Assembly (NCBI RefSeq): GCF_900291955.1
Contig: NZ_OLMR01000003.1
Location: 186,001 to 250,000, forward strand
DNA length: 64,000 nucleotides
From: Pseudoruminococcus massiliensis
GTDB lineage: Bacteria; Bacillota; Clostridia; Oscillospirales; Acutalibacteraceae
Direction: 5' to 3'
The notes under the pieces were generated by a model. It was not told where the DNA came from. It saw only the letters and a program-made list of their open reading frames with translations, and made no database searches. Made by a program: the position numbers and the translations under genes. Positions 9,900 through 18,277 of this stretch are shown one piece after another. Each line of letters begins with the position of its first letter. Position 1 is the first letter of the stretch.

Positions 9900-12062
9900 T
9901 TATAAGTGCATTACACGGTCTTTAATCTCCTGTGTACGACCTTGATTCCAATATTGTGTGCCTATGTATCCACAAGTTCTTCTTGCAACATTCATCTTAG
10001 ATTGGTCACGGTTGTGACAATGTGGGCATTCCCATACGAGCTTACCGTCCTCATCTGTAACAATCTGAATTTCTCCATCAAAGCCACACACTTGGCAATA
10101 ATCGCTCTTTGTGTTTAGTTCTGCATACATAATATTATCATAGATGAACTTAATAACATCAAGAACAGCCTCAATATTCTGCTGCATATTAGGAACTTCG
10201 ATATAGCTTATGGCACCGCCTGTTGAAAGTGCTTGGAACTTTGATTCAAAGCTAAGCTTTGTAAAAGCATCTATATCCTCTGTTACATGAACATGATAGC
10301 TATTCGTTATATAGTTTCTGTCTGTTACACCCTCGATAATTCCAAAACGCTTTTGCAAGCACTTTGCAAATCTATATGTTGTGCTTTCGAGAGGTGTTCC
10401 ATATATACCAAAACCAATATTTGTTTCTTTCTTCCAACGCTCGCAAGCCTCGTTCATATGCTCCATAATTTTTATCGCAAATGGAGTTGCTGACGGGTCT
10501 GTGTGAGATTTGCCTGTCATATACTTTACACACTCACAAAGTCCTGCATAACCAAGAGATATTGAAGAATAACCTCCATATAAAAGCTTATCTATCGGTT
10601 CTCCCTTTTTCAGACGAGAAATTGCACCATACTGCCATAAAATAGGTGCCGCATCTGAAAGCGTACCTTTTAATCTTTCATGACGGCACATAAGTGCATC
10701 ATAGCAAAGCTCAAGACGCTTATCGAAAATCTCCCAGAATTTATCAACATCTCCGCCTGATGAAAGTGCTACATCAACGAGGTTGATTGTTACAACGCCT
10801 TGATTAAATCTGCCGTAGAACTTATAGTTTCCATTTTCGTCCTTCCAAGGTGAAAGACAGGAACGGCAACCCATAACAGGAAAGCAGTTACCCTCTTTAA
10901 GCTCTTTCATCTTCTTTTCGGAAATATAATCAGGAACAAGACGCTTCGCTGTGCATTTTGCAGCAAGCTCTGTGAGGTAATAATATTCTGAACCCTTTTC
11001 TATATTATCTTCCTCAAGGACATATATAAGCTTTGGGAATGCAGGTGTAATCCATACGCCCGCTTCATTCTTAACGCCCTCATAACGCTGACGAAGTGTT
11101 TCCTCGATAATCATTGCGAGGTCACGCCTTTCAGTAGCATTCTTAGCTTCATTAAGATACATAAATACTGTTACGAAAGGTGCCTGACCATTTGTGGTCA
11201 TAAGAGTTACAACCTGATATTGGATAATCTGAACACCACGCTTGATTTCTTCACGAAGTCTGCGTTCAACAATATTTGAGATAACTTCCTCATCAAGTTC
11301 TCCATGAAGTTCTTCTACTTCTCTGAGAACGTCTTTGCGGATTTTATTTCTTGAAACCTGTACAAATGGTGCAAGATGTGCAAGGCTGATACTCTGACCG
11401 CCATACTGACTACTTGCAACCTGAGCTATAATCTGTGTTGCAATATTACAAGCTGTTGAAAAACTATGTGGTTTTTCGATGAGTGTACCAGAAATAACTG
11501 TTCCATTCTGAAGCATATCCTCAAGGTTGACAAGGTCGCAGTTGTGCATATGCTGTGCATAATAATCCATATCGTGAAAATGAATTATACCTTCCTCGTG
11601 GGCTTTTACAATTTCTTTTGGCAAAAGCAAACGCTTTGAAATATCCTTACTGACCTCACCTGCCATATAGTCACGCTGAACGCTATTGACGGTGGGGTTT
11701 TTATTTGAATTTTCTTGCTTAACCTCTTCGTTATTACATTCTATAAGGCTAAGAATCTGATTATCAGTAGTATTTGCCCTTCTTACAAGAGTACGGTTAT
11801 AACGATACTTAATATATCGTTTAGCAACCTTAAAAGCACCTTGCTCCATAATCTTTTGCTCAACCATATCTTGAATTTCTTCAACACTTGAGGCACGGTT
11901 TATAGAGCTGCATTTTTGCTCAACAGATGCAGCTATTCTGACAATCTGTTCACGAGAAAGTTCTTTGGAGGAATCATCTGCATTATTTGCTTTTGTAATT
12001 GCTGAAATAATTTTAGTTATATCGAAAACGACCTCTGTACCATTACGCTTAATAATTTTCAT
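9900..12062 (-). CDS. nrdD: anaerobic ribonucleoside-triphosphate reductase
   Basis: This 720-residue glycyl-radical enzyme reduces NTPs to dNTPs without oxygen. An N-terminal ATP-cone (about 1-95, KIIKRNGTEVVFD) is followed by the ten-stranded catalytic barrel with the active-site Cys region CFPVMGCRSCLSPW. A zinc site, CQVCGF and CPHCHN (about 655-685), comes near the C-terminus, then the radical motif RRTCGYIG. The start is placed at the Met with AAGGGAG 8 bases upstream, not at the ORF's first Met nine codons earlier. The activase gene nrdG is not adjacent, so it must be elsewhere. The promoter carries NrdR operators. Confidence 0.97.
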   Translation of the reverse strand: MKIIKRNGTEVVFDITKIISAITKANNADDSSKELSREQIVRIAASVEQKCSSINRASSVEEIQDMVEQKIMEQGAFKVAKRYIKYRYNRTLVRRANTTDNQILSLIECNNEEVKQENSNKNPTVNSVQRDYMAGEVSKDISKRLLLPKEIVKAHEEGIIHFHDMDYYAQHMHNCDLVNLEDMLQNGTVISGTLIEKPHSFSTACNIATQIIAQVASSQYGGQSISLAHLAPFVQVSRNKIRKDVLREVEELHGELDEEVISNIVERRLREEIKRGVQIIQYQVVTLMTTNGQAPFVTVFMYLNEAKNATERRDLAMIIEETLRQRYEGVKNEAGVWITPAFPKLIYVLEEDNIEKGSEYYYLTELAAKCTAKRLVPDYISEKKMKELKEGNCFPVMGCRSCLSPWKDENGNYKFYGRFNQGVVTINLVDVALSSGGDVDKFWEIFDKRLELCYDALMCRHERLKGTLSDAAPILWQYGAISRLKKGEPIDKLLYGGYSSISLGYAGLCECVKYMTGKSHTDPSATPFAIKIMEHMNEACERWKKETNIGFGIYGTPLESTTYRFAKCLQKRFGIIEGVTDRNYITNSYHVHVTEDIDAFTKLSFESKFQALSTGGAISYIEVPNMQQNIEAVLDVIKFIYDNIMYAELNTKSDYCQVCGFDGEIQIVTDEDGKLVWECPHCHNRDQSKMNVARRTCGYIGTQYWNQGRTQEIKDRVMHL

Positions 12063-12153
12063 TTTAAATACTCCCTTAAAAAATCGCAATAAAAAAGCCT
12101 GCTTACAAACAGGCTTTCAGATATAAATCTAAGATATTCCTCTGCCTGTGATA
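12063..12153 (-). promoter_or_regulatory. nrdD leader with possible attenuator
   Basis: The 90-base untranslated leader contains a terminator-like hairpin (12117-12094 then a T-run) directly before the ribosome binding site. An upstream ACAGGC (about 12149-12144) can pair with the GCCTGT at the 5' arm of that hairpin, which would be an alternative antiterminating fold. The pairing is short, so regulation is an inference. Confidence 0.4.
12089..12117 (-). terminator. terminator-like hairpin inside the nrdD leader
   Basis: On the minus strand AAAGCCTG pairs with CAGGCTTT across an 8-base loop and continues into TTTTTTATT. It lies about 27 bases before the nrdD start codon, after the promoter, so it should cause premature termination. 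Confidence 0.7.
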
Positions 12154-12166
12154 CAATATATAGTAG
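12151..12166 (-). promoter_or_regulatory. NrdR box 2 (overlaps the nrdD -10)
   Basis: CTACTATATATTGTAT matches the NrdR consensus acaCwATATaTwGtgt in its core and covers the TACTAT -10 element. Confidence 0.8.
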
Positions 12167-12188
12167 CACAATCAGAGAAAGCTGTCAA
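12160..12188 (-). promoter_or_regulatory. sigma-A promoter of nrdD
   Basis: TTGACA (12188-12183), a 17-base spacer and TACTAT (12165-12160). Both hexamers are embedded in NrdR boxes. The 170 bases between here and the pgeF stop at 12370 are AT-rich with nothing recognised. Confidence 0.85.
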
Positions 12189-12198
12189 TATATAGTTT
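12183..12198 (-). promoter_or_regulatory. NrdR box 1 (overlaps the nrdD -35)
   Basis: AAACTATATATTGACA shares the 11-base core CTATATATTG-A with box 2 and includes the -35. The two boxes are 32 bases apart centre to centre, about three helical turns, the known geometry for cooperative NrdR binding. Confidence 0.8.
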
Positions 12199-12369
12199 TA
12201 ACAAATTTTGATAAACCACAAAATGTAGAGTACCTTAATCAAAATGCGAACATAGATAACTATACAACAAATTTCGCTAAATAATTTTACTTCAAAGAAA
12301 ATTAAAAAATAAATCTTAAATTTAAAACTCTTGATAGAAATAGTTTATTTAACAAATTTATATTTGTAA

Positions 12370-13209
12370 TTATTCAGTCATCGAAATAAAAGCACTCAAG
12401 CCTCCACGCTTACCGTTTGTTGCTCTATGTGAAAATAGAAGGTCGCTATTGCATTTTGTGCAAAGGTCACTAACAAGAATATTTTCAGGCAATAAGCCCG
12501 CACTAAGCAAAGTTCTGCGGTTTACTTCCTTTAAATCGACAATGTGTTTTCCCCTGCCAAGTGATTTTGTGAAATATGCTGGACGCAAATCTATCATTGA
12601 GGCAAATTTCTCATAAACAGGTGTATCCACCTCGTAACAGCAACCACCTATCGCAGGACCTACAACTGCTATAATATCCTCTGGGTCGCAGCCGTATTCC
12701 TCTGTCATTCGCTCAACTGTGACCTGCCCCATTCGGCTTGCTGTACCTCTCCAGCCTGCGTGTGAAGTTGCGATAACATGCTTTTTAGGGTCAGCAAAAA
12801 GAAGCGGTGTACAGTCCGCATAATGCGTTACAAGCGTAACATTAGGCTCATTAGTCATAAGGCCGTCCACGCTGAGCATATCCTTAGGACGCTCAATTCC
12901 TATGCCACAATCCGCAGAAGTAACCTTGCGTACAAAGGTATGGTGGTCCTGTGCAGAGCTTACAAGAGTTGAATAATCTAAGCCTACTGCATCGCACATA
13001 AGCTTATAATTCTTTCTGACATTTTCGTCAGAATCTCCTCTGCCGAATGCAAGGTTCATAGAATTAAATTCGTTATCACTAACACCGCCGATGCGTGTAG
13101 AAAATGCGTGCTTAACAAAGTCCAATTCAGAAAGATTTGGAAATGTTAAAAAGGCAACTCCGTTCACAAAATTTAAATTTGTATTATTGCTCTTGAATAT
13201 CACATTCAT
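12370..13209 (-). CDS. pgeF: peptidoglycan editing factor PgeF / purine nucleoside phosphorylase (YfiH/LACC1 family)
   Basis: This cytoplasmic enzyme has about 279 residues. The copper/zinc-type ligand pattern of the multicopper-polyphenol-oxidase-like family is present: THYADCTPLLF, SHAGWRGT, and GGCCYEV further on. Homologues act as purine nucleoside phosphorylase/adenosine deaminase or edit muropeptide precursors; which applies here cannot be told. The start is set at 13209, where AGGAG precedes MNVIFK by 5 bases; the longer frame from 13272 lacks a binding site. It is divergent from the small Cys-rich gene at 13318. Confidence 0.9.
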   Translation of the reverse strand: MNVIFKSNNTNLNFVNGVAFLTFPNLSELDFVKHAFSTRIGGVSDNEFNSMNLAFGRGDSDENVRKNYKLMCDAVGLDYSTLVSSAQDHHTFVRKVTSADCGIGIERPKDMLSVDGLMTNEPNVTLVTHYADCTPLLFADPKKHVIATSHAGWRGTASRMGQVTVERMTEEYGCDPEDIIAVVGPAIGGCCYEVDTPVYEKFASMIDLRPAYFTKSLGRGKHIVDLKEVNRRTLLSAGLLPENILVSDLCTKCNSDLLFSHRATNGKRGGLSAFISMTE

Positions 13210-13317
13210 TCTCCTAATACGATATTTGCAATATTTCGCAAAAAGTGTTATAATAGGTCGATAGATAGACAATAATACGCACTTGGGCGTTTATTTAAGA
13301 TAAGGAAGATGATATTT

Positions 13318-13557
13318 ATGATTAACCTAAATAATATAAAGCTGCCTTTTCAGAAAAAGCTTTTCGGCAACAATATTGAGCCAAAGTGCGAATATTGCTG
13401 TTTCGGTCGAGTTAAAGATGATGGAACTATTCTTTGTTACAGTGGCTCAACACCTCAAGAGGGCGGTTGTAAGAAATTTAAGTATGACCCTCTCAAGCGT
13501 GAACCGAATAAGCTCCCTCCGCTTCAGAAATACTCTCCCGAAGACTTTATGTTATAA
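13318..13557 (+). CDS. small Cys-rich conserved hypothetical protein
   Basis: This 79-residue protein has four or five Cys: CEYCCFGR near residue 26, then CYSGS and GGCKKF. The pattern suggests a small metal-binding knuckle rather than a secreted protein, since there is no signal peptide or membrane segment. The C-terminus is Pro/Lys-rich and ends in YSPEDFML. The ATG at 13318 is chosen because GGAAG lies about 11 bases upstream; the ATG at 13309 touches the binding site. It converges on mscL with 13 bases between stops. I do not recognise a named family. Confidence 0.65.
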   Translation: MINLNNIKLPFQKKLFGNNIEPKCEYCCFGRVKDDGTILCYSGSTPQEGGCKKFKYDPLKREPNKLPPLQKYSPEDFML

Positions 13558-13570
13558 TTAAATTTCGGGC

Positions 13571-14008
13571 TTAATCCTTGTCTGCATCTGCGAAAACCTC
13601 ATCAAGATGAGATGTGCAGTGTGGGCAGCGTGTAGCCTTAATATCAATCTCTGTCATACAGAAAGGACAAGTCTTGACGGTAGGCTCAGCCTCCTCAGGC
13701 TTGTTTTTCTTTCCGAGTCTTGATAAAGCGTTAAGTCCTTTAACAAGCAAAAAGATAACAAATGCCATAATAATGAAATTGATAACTGCTGTTAAAAACG
13801 AACCATACTTCACACTTACGCCGAAAATCTCAACAGACAAATCTGACAAGTCAGTTTTTGCAACCAGTCCTATCAAAGGTGACATAATATCCTTTACAAG
13901 TGAATTAACTATTGCTTGAAATGCCGCACCTATGATAACACCGATTGCAAGGTCCATTACACTTCCACGAAGTGCAAATTCTTTAAATTCTTTAAAAAAC
14001 TTTTTCAC
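13571..14008 (-). CDS. mscL: large-conductance mechanosensitive channel with C-terminal zinc ribbon
   Basis: Residues 1-95 are a standard Msc[24 protein letters not shown] as the N-terminal helix and TM1, the DIMSPLIG loop, and TM2 at about 71-92. It forms a pentameric emergency valve releasing solutes on hypo-osmotic shock. Beyond the usual cytoplasmic helix it carries an extra CPFC-x10-CPHC zinc ribbon (Cys114, 117, 128, 131), absent from the E. coli protein, bringing the length to 145 residues. Confidence 0.95.
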   Translation of the reverse strand: MKKFFKEFKEFALRGSVMDLAIGVIIGAAFQAIVNSLVKDIMSPLIGLVAKTDLSDLSVEIFGVSVKYGSFLTAVINFIIMAFVIFLLVKGLNALSRLGKKNKPEEAEPTVKTCPFCMTEIDIKATRCPHCTSHLDEVFADADKD

Positions 14009-14058
14009 AGTATATCATACCTCTGAGTTTATGGGCGAGTAATATTCGCCCTTTATTT

Positions 14059-14514
14059 TTATACAAATTGGCGGCTAAGGCTGTCTACTGCGTCATCGAA
14101 GTCTGCACGAGTTACAAGCACAGAAATTTGTGATTCACTTGTTGTGATAAGCATAATCTGTACATTTGCCTCAGCTAAGGTCTTGAATACCCTTGCAGCG
14201 ACACCAGGAGCATTCTCCATAGCAACATCAACTATAGAAATAATGCAGTTTCCGCTCGAAACTATTGGCTTTACAGAGCCATCTTTGAGCTTAGATGTAT
14301 ACTCAACAGTTTTGATAAAATCATCGTCCTTGACAGTAAAGGCAAGAACTGAACGGTTACTTTTTTCTGAAAGTGAAATCATATTTACATCTACAGAAAG
14401 TTCTGCAATTTTTCCGAATACCTCTCCTATAAACGCCATATCACTCGGTACATTCATAAGTTTAATCAATGTGACATCTTCACAGGTTTTAATAACAGGG
14501 TTAAATTTACTCAA
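14059..14514 (-). CDS. stand-alone tandem ACT-domain protein, aspartokinase-regulatory-like
   Basis: The 151 residues form two ACT domains (about 8-78 and 84-150) resembling the regulatory half of aspartate kinase. NVPSDMAFIGEVFGKIAELSVDVNMIS is the first ligand-binding strand-helix, and DVAMENAPGVAARVFKTLAEANVQIMLITTSES the second. No kinase domain is present. The start codon is TTG (AGTAAATTTAAC follows), with AAAGGAG 9-10 bases upstream. It is the last gene of the asd-dapA-dapB unit, so binding of lysine or threonine to control aspartokinase elsewhere is a plausible inference. Confidence 0.85.
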   Translation of the reverse strand: MSKFNPVIKTCEDVTLIKLMNVPSDMAFIGEVFGKIAELSVDVNMISLSEKSNRSVLAFTVKDDDFIKTVEYTSKLKDGSVKPIVSSGNCIISIVDVAMENAPGVAARVFKTLAEANVQIMLITTSESQISVLVTRADFDDAVDSLSRQFV

Positions 14515-14557
14515 AACAAACAGCTCCTTTCAAGTTATAACATTATAAAATTATGAT

Positions 14558-15319
14558 TTAGTTTTGTGCAGAAAGCAAGTCACTCATATCGTACATTCCA
14601 GCAGACTGACCGTTCATATATACTGCCGCATTAACTGCTCCAACTGCAAAAACTGACTTTGAACGGGCAGAATGACTTATTGTGAAAAGCTCATCTGTAC
14701 CTGCAAAAAGTACTTCGTGTTCGCCGACAATATTTCCACCACGAACAGCGTGGATGCCGATTTCACGCTTATCACGCTTTTTTCTGTATGCGTGGCGGTC
14801 ATAAACATACTGTGCGTCATTTTTTGCGTACTCTGTTATTGCATCAGCTATCATAAGTGCTGTACCACTCGGTGCATCAAGCTTTTGGTTATGATGCTTT
14901 TCGATAATCTCTATATCAAAGCTTTCACCAAATACCTTAGCAGCTTTTTTGGAAAGCTCGATTAGAAGATTTATGCCGAGTGACATATTTCCTGAATAGA
15001 AAATAGCAATTTTCTTTGAAGCTTCCTTAATTTGTGCAACCTGTTCAGGACTATAACCTGTTGTGCAAATTACAGCAGGCAACTTCTTTTCAATACAATA
15101 TGCAAGCATATCATCAAGGCAGACAGGATTAGAAAAGTCGATTACTACATCGGCAGCTTCTGATATTTCTGCAAAACCGCTGTATACCGGAAATCCTAAG
15201 CCTTCTTTTTTTGCAATATCAACACCTGCAACAATTTCACAATCGGAACGATTATCAACAGCAGCAGCAATAGCTGCTCCCATCTTTCCGCAAGCTCCAC
15301 AAAGAACTATCTTTGTCAT
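14558..15319 (-). CDS. dapB: 4-hydroxy-tetrahydrodipicolinate reductase
   Basis: This 253-residue protein has the family's usual size. The N-terminal NAD(P)H-binding motif is GACGKMG (8-14). The catalytic signature EKHHNQKLDAPSGTAL holds the proton-donating His pair and the substrate-binding Lys. FSGNMSLGINLL and GTDEL complete the fold. It reduces hydroxytetrahydrodipicolinate in the diaminopimelate/lysine pathway. A 340-bp repeat element separates it from dapA upstream, so co-expression depends on read-through of that element's hairpins. Confidence 0.97.
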   Translation of the reverse strand: MTKIVLCGACGKMGAAIAAAVDNRSDCEIVAGVDIAKKEGLGFPVYSGFAEISEAADVVIDFSNPVCLDDMLAYCIEKKLPAVICTTGYSPEQVAQIKEASKKIAIFYSGNMSLGINLLIELSKKAAKVFGESFDIEIIEKHHNQKLDAPSGTALMIADAITEYAKNDAQYVYDRHAYRKKRDKREIGIHAVRGGNIVGEHEVLFAGTDELFTISHSARSKSVFAVGAVNAAVYMNGQSAGMYDMSDLLSAQN

Positions 15320-15361
15320 CGTTTACACATCCTTTTATTTAAAAATCATAATTAGCTAACG

Positions 15362-15702
15362 CACTTCCCAAAAGAAACTTAAAAGTTTCGCTCGAGCCTT
15401 TTCTACACCAGCTTTGCTGGTGAAAGCTGCTCGCAGGGTTGAGGGACGGAGTCCCTCATGGGTTTTAAGGGCAACGCCCTTAACATTCTTTACTTCTGAG
15501 CGGCGGACTTTGTCCGCCGCTCAATTTTTTGTGTAAGCAACATTAGTCAAAAGGGGCGGACAAAGTCCGCCCCTTAGGGAGCAAGAGATGTTAAGGGCTT
15601 CGCCCTTAAAACCCACCAAAGGCTCTGCCGTAGGTGACTACCTTTGGAAACCGCAAGCCTTTAAAAAGGCTTGACCTAAACTTTAAGTATCTTAGAGAAG
15701 TA
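15362..15702. repeat. mosaic MITE-like repeat, copy A
   Basis: About 340 bp between dapA and dapB. It is bounded by inverted ends, the left AACTTAAAAGTTTCGCTCGAGCC and the right GGCTTGACCTAAACTTTAAG. Inside are perfect hairpins: GAGGGACGGAGTCCCTC, TTAAGGGCAACGCCCTTAA, GAGCGGCGGACTTTGTCC and its partner, and GGGGCGGACAAAGTCCGCC. Copies E and G share blocks of more than 100 bp with it. The 80 bases to dapA continue with the family's outer module. Confidence 0.9.
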
Positions 15703-15778
15703 CATTAACTTATCGGTAGTTTAGTCCTCCGCATGAATAAACTTCCCAATCCGCATATTGGCAGCGGCGGCTCGCCGC

Positions 15779-16666
15779 TTAAATAAGGCCGTATTCAACG
15801 AGAGTCTTTCTCAATGCCTCGTGATCGCTTTCGCTCATAGCAGTAAGTGGCAAACGACAATCTCCGCAGTTGAAACCGAACATATTCATAGCTTCCTTAA
15901 TCGGAATAGGGTTGACATCTGAGAAAAGCATATCCATAAGCTTAATGTATTTTTTCTGCATCTCAAATGACTTCTTAAAATCACCTGCAAGTGCAGCAGC
16001 TACAAGCTCGTGGCTTTCCTTAGGGCAGATATTTGCAAATACGGAAATAACACCCTTACCACCCATAGCTGTAATTGTGAAAGCCTGACTATCTTCGCCT
16101 GAATATACATCAAGATTATCTCCGCAAAGAGCCATTGTGCGTACAAGTGCTGATGTATCGCCGTTAGCTTCCTTTGTAGCCTTGATATTTGGGTGCTTGG
16201 AAAGCTCGTAATATGTTTCCGGCTTAATATTACAGCCTGTTCTTGATGGAACATTATAAAGAATAATCGGAATATCAACATTATCTGCAATAGCTGTATA
16301 GTGGCGAATAAGTCCTGCCTGAGAGGTCTTATTATAATATGGTGTAACGGAAAGAATAGCGTCTGCACCAACAGTCTGAGCATGCTTTGAAAGCCCTATT
16401 GCGTAGTTTGTGTCATTGCTTCCTGCACCTGCAATAACAGGTACACGATGTGCAACCTTCTTAATAGTGTATTCGATAACCTCGCAATGCTCCTCGTTAT
16501 TGAGAGTTGCGGATTCACCTGTTGTACCACAGGTTATAATTGCATCAGTACCATTTTCGATTTGGAAGTCGATAATTCGTCCAAGCTCGTCAAAGTTTAC
16601 TGAACCATCGGGATTCATAGGTGTAATAATAGCAACGCCTGAACCCTCAAAAATGTGTTCTGACAT
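15779..16666 (-). CDS. dapA: 4-hydroxy-tetrahydrodipicolinate synthase
   Basis: This 295-residue TIM barrel condenses pyruvate with aspartate semialdehyde, the first committed step to diaminopimelate and lysine. Key residues are visible: the GTTGES pyruvate-binding loop (about 47-52), TPYYNK with Tyr111, YNVPSRTG with catalytic Tyr137 or 138, and the Schiff-base Lys165 in ATKEANGD. Translation starts at ATG 16666. It follows asd by 40 bases in one operon under the lysine riboswitch. Confidence 0.97.
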   Translation of the reverse strand: MSEHIFEGSGVAIITPMNPDGSVNFDELGRIIDFQIENGTDAIITCGTTGESATLNNEEHCEVIEYTIKKVAHRVPVIAGAGSNDTNYAIGLSKHAQTVGADAILSVTPYYNKTSQAGLIRHYTAIADNVDIPIILYNVPSRTGCNIKPETYYELSKHPNIKATKEANGDTSALVRTMALCGDNLDVYSGEDSQAFTITAMGGKGVISVFANICPKESHELVAAALAGDFKKSFEMQKKYIKLMDMLFSDVNPIPIKEAMNMFGFNCGDCRLPLTAMSESDHEALRKTLVEYGLI

Positions 16667-16706
16667 AGTATCACCCCGTTTATAAATTTTAGATTTATAG
16701 AATTAA

Positions 16707-17783
16707 TCAGTCAAAGTAACCTTCTGCTGCAAGAAGCTCTGCAAGAAGAACTGCACCGCCTGCTGCACCTCTAAGAGTATTATGTGACATACAAACAAAC
16801 TTGTAAGTATACTGTGTATCCTCTCTGAGTCTGCCAACAGAAATAGCCATACCATTTTCAAGAGTTCTTGCTGATTTAATCTGTGGTTGGTCTGGCTCTC
16901 TGAAATAGTGGAGGAATTGCTTTGGAGCACTTGGAAGCTGAAGCTCTTGTGGCTTACCGCTATAAGATTCCCAAGTTTCGATGATTTCCTCAACTGATGG
17001 CTTTTGCTCAAGCTCTACAAAAACTGCCGCTGTGTGTCCATCACTTACAGGAACACGGAGGCACTGTGCTGTGATTGCAGGAGTATTAGTTTTAACGATT
17101 TCGCCGTTTTCGATTTTACCCCAAATCTTGAGTGGCTCTTGCTCAGACTTTTCTTCCTCGCCACCGATATATGGGATAAGGTTATCTACCATTTCAGGCC
17201 AACGCTCGAAAGTTTTTCCTGCACCTGAAATTGCCTGATATGTGCAAGCAAGAACCTTCTTAACACCATACTTGAGAAGTGGGTGTATAGCAGGAACATA
17301 GCTCTGAAGTGAGCAGTTAGATTTAACAGCAATAAAGCCCTTCTTTGTTCCAAGACGCTTTCTCTGAGCCTCAATGATTTTAAGATGCTCATCATTGATT
17401 TCTGGGATAATCATAGGCACATCAGGTGTAAAACGGTTAGCACTGTTATTAGAAACAACTGGGCACTCTGCCTTCGCATAAGCTTCTTCCAAAGCCTTGA
17501 TTTCGTCCTTCTTCATATCAACAGCACAGAATACGAAGTCAACCTTAGATGCGACTTCTTCTACATTTGCAGCATCAAGGATAACCATATCTTCCATAGC
17601 CTTTGGAATAGGTGTTGTCATAGCCCAACGGTTAGCAACTGCCTCTTTGTATGTTTTTCCAGCTGAACGAGCACTTGCTGCGAGAGCAACAACATTAAAC
17701 CAAGGGTGGTTCTCAAGAAGTGTGGCAAAACGCTGACCAACCATACCTGTAGCACCAATAATACCTACATTGTACTTTTTCAT
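16707..17783 (-). CDS. asd: aspartate-semialdehyde dehydrogenase (archaeal/fungal-type)
   Basis: The 358-residue enzyme converts aspartyl phosphate to aspartate semialdehyde with NADPH. It has the GATGMVGQRF nucleotide-binding loop (10-19), the nucleophile Cys157 in KSNCSLQ and the HNTLRGAAGG C-terminal segment. Its sequence style (for example NRWAMTTPIP and the long GGEEEKSEQEP region) is that of the archaeal/fungal class rather than the enteric class. It is the first gene after the L-box leader, with AAGGAG before the ATG. Confidence 0.95.
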   Translation of the reverse strand: MKKYNVGIIGATGMVGQRFATLLENHPWFNVVALAASARSAGKTYKEAVANRWAMTTPIPKAMEDMVILDAANVEEVASKVDFVFCAVDMKKDEIKALEEAYAKAECPVVSNNSANRFTPDVPMIIPEINDEHLKIIEAQRKRLGTKKGFIAVKSNCSLQSYVPAIHPLLKYGVKKVLACTYQAISGAGKTFERWPEMVDNLIPYIGGEEEKSEQEPLKIWGKIENGEIVKTNTPAITAQCLRVPVSDGHTAAVFVELEQKPSVEEIIETWESYSGKPQELQLPSAPKQFLHYFREPDQPQIKSARTLENGMAISVGRLREDTQYTYKFVCMSHNTLRGAAGGAVLLAELLAAEGYFD

Positions 17784-17847
17784 AATAAAAAACTCCTTTT
17801 ATATTGCCTGATGGCAAAAAATTTCATTATCCCGAATAAAAGAGCAA

Positions 17848-17876
17848 CAAAAAACCGGTTCACTAAAAACCGGTTC
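17848..17876 (-). terminator. terminator of the lysine riboswitch expression platform
   Basis: On the minus strand GAACCGGTT and AACCGGTT pair around TTTAGTG and are followed by TTTTTTG, about 65 bases before the asd start. Confidence 0.85.
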
Positions 17877-17914
17877 ATACTTCTGATATTATTAAGCTGC
17901 CTCTATGATATATA

Positions 17915-18080
17915 AAGATAGCTCTCCACCATAAGTATGATGACAGCCATATGGAGATGTTCCACACAGCCAGCGAAAGGTTTTGCCATAGCCCTACGCT
18001 TCGGCGATAATTCTATTCGCAAGGTATCTCAGATTTCGGAACTCTCCTCCTTGCTACACGAATTAACGCACCTCTATCCC
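17915..18080 (-). promoter_or_regulatory. lysine riboswitch (L-box)
   Basis: The minus strand shows the conserved L-box elements in order: GATAGAGGTGCG at the 5' end, AAGGAGGAGAG, GCCGAAGCG, TGGCTGTGTGG, ATGGCTGTCATC and GGAGAGCTATC, whose CTATC closes the P1 stem with the initial GATAG. With the terminator just downstream this predicts transcription termination of asd-dapA-dapB-ACT when lysine is high. Confidence 0.93.
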
Positions 18081-18106
18081 GGAATTTAAAAATTCTTACA
18101 ATTCAT

Positions 18107-18135
18107 AATATATCATTTATACGACTTTGTGTCAA
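18107..18135 (-). promoter_or_regulatory. sigma-A promoter of the lysine operon
   Basis: TTGACA (18135-18130), 17 bases, TATATT (18112-18107); transcription would start about 20 bases before the riboswitch. Confidence 0.85.
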
Positions 18136-18214
18136 CCTTTTTGAAGCAACTTTAGAAAGAAGTTTTTGTTATTATAAAATAGTAAAAATCAAAATTTTAT
18201 TTTGTACAATATTA

Positions 18215-18243
18215 TTTACAAAACTTCATAAATATGATATACT
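18215..18243 (+). promoter_or_regulatory. promoter of the DUF2726 gene
   Basis: TTTACA (18215-18220), 17 bases, TATACT (18238-18243), 34 bases before the start codon. Confidence 0.7.
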
Positions 18244-18277
18244 AAAATAAAAACAATGTATATTTTAGGGGGTTAAT

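Noticed and set aside
14031-14056. GGGCGA/TCGCCC hairpin as terminator of the lysine operon.
   Set aside because: The T-run lies on the plus-strand side only, whereas both neighbouring genes are on the minus strand.
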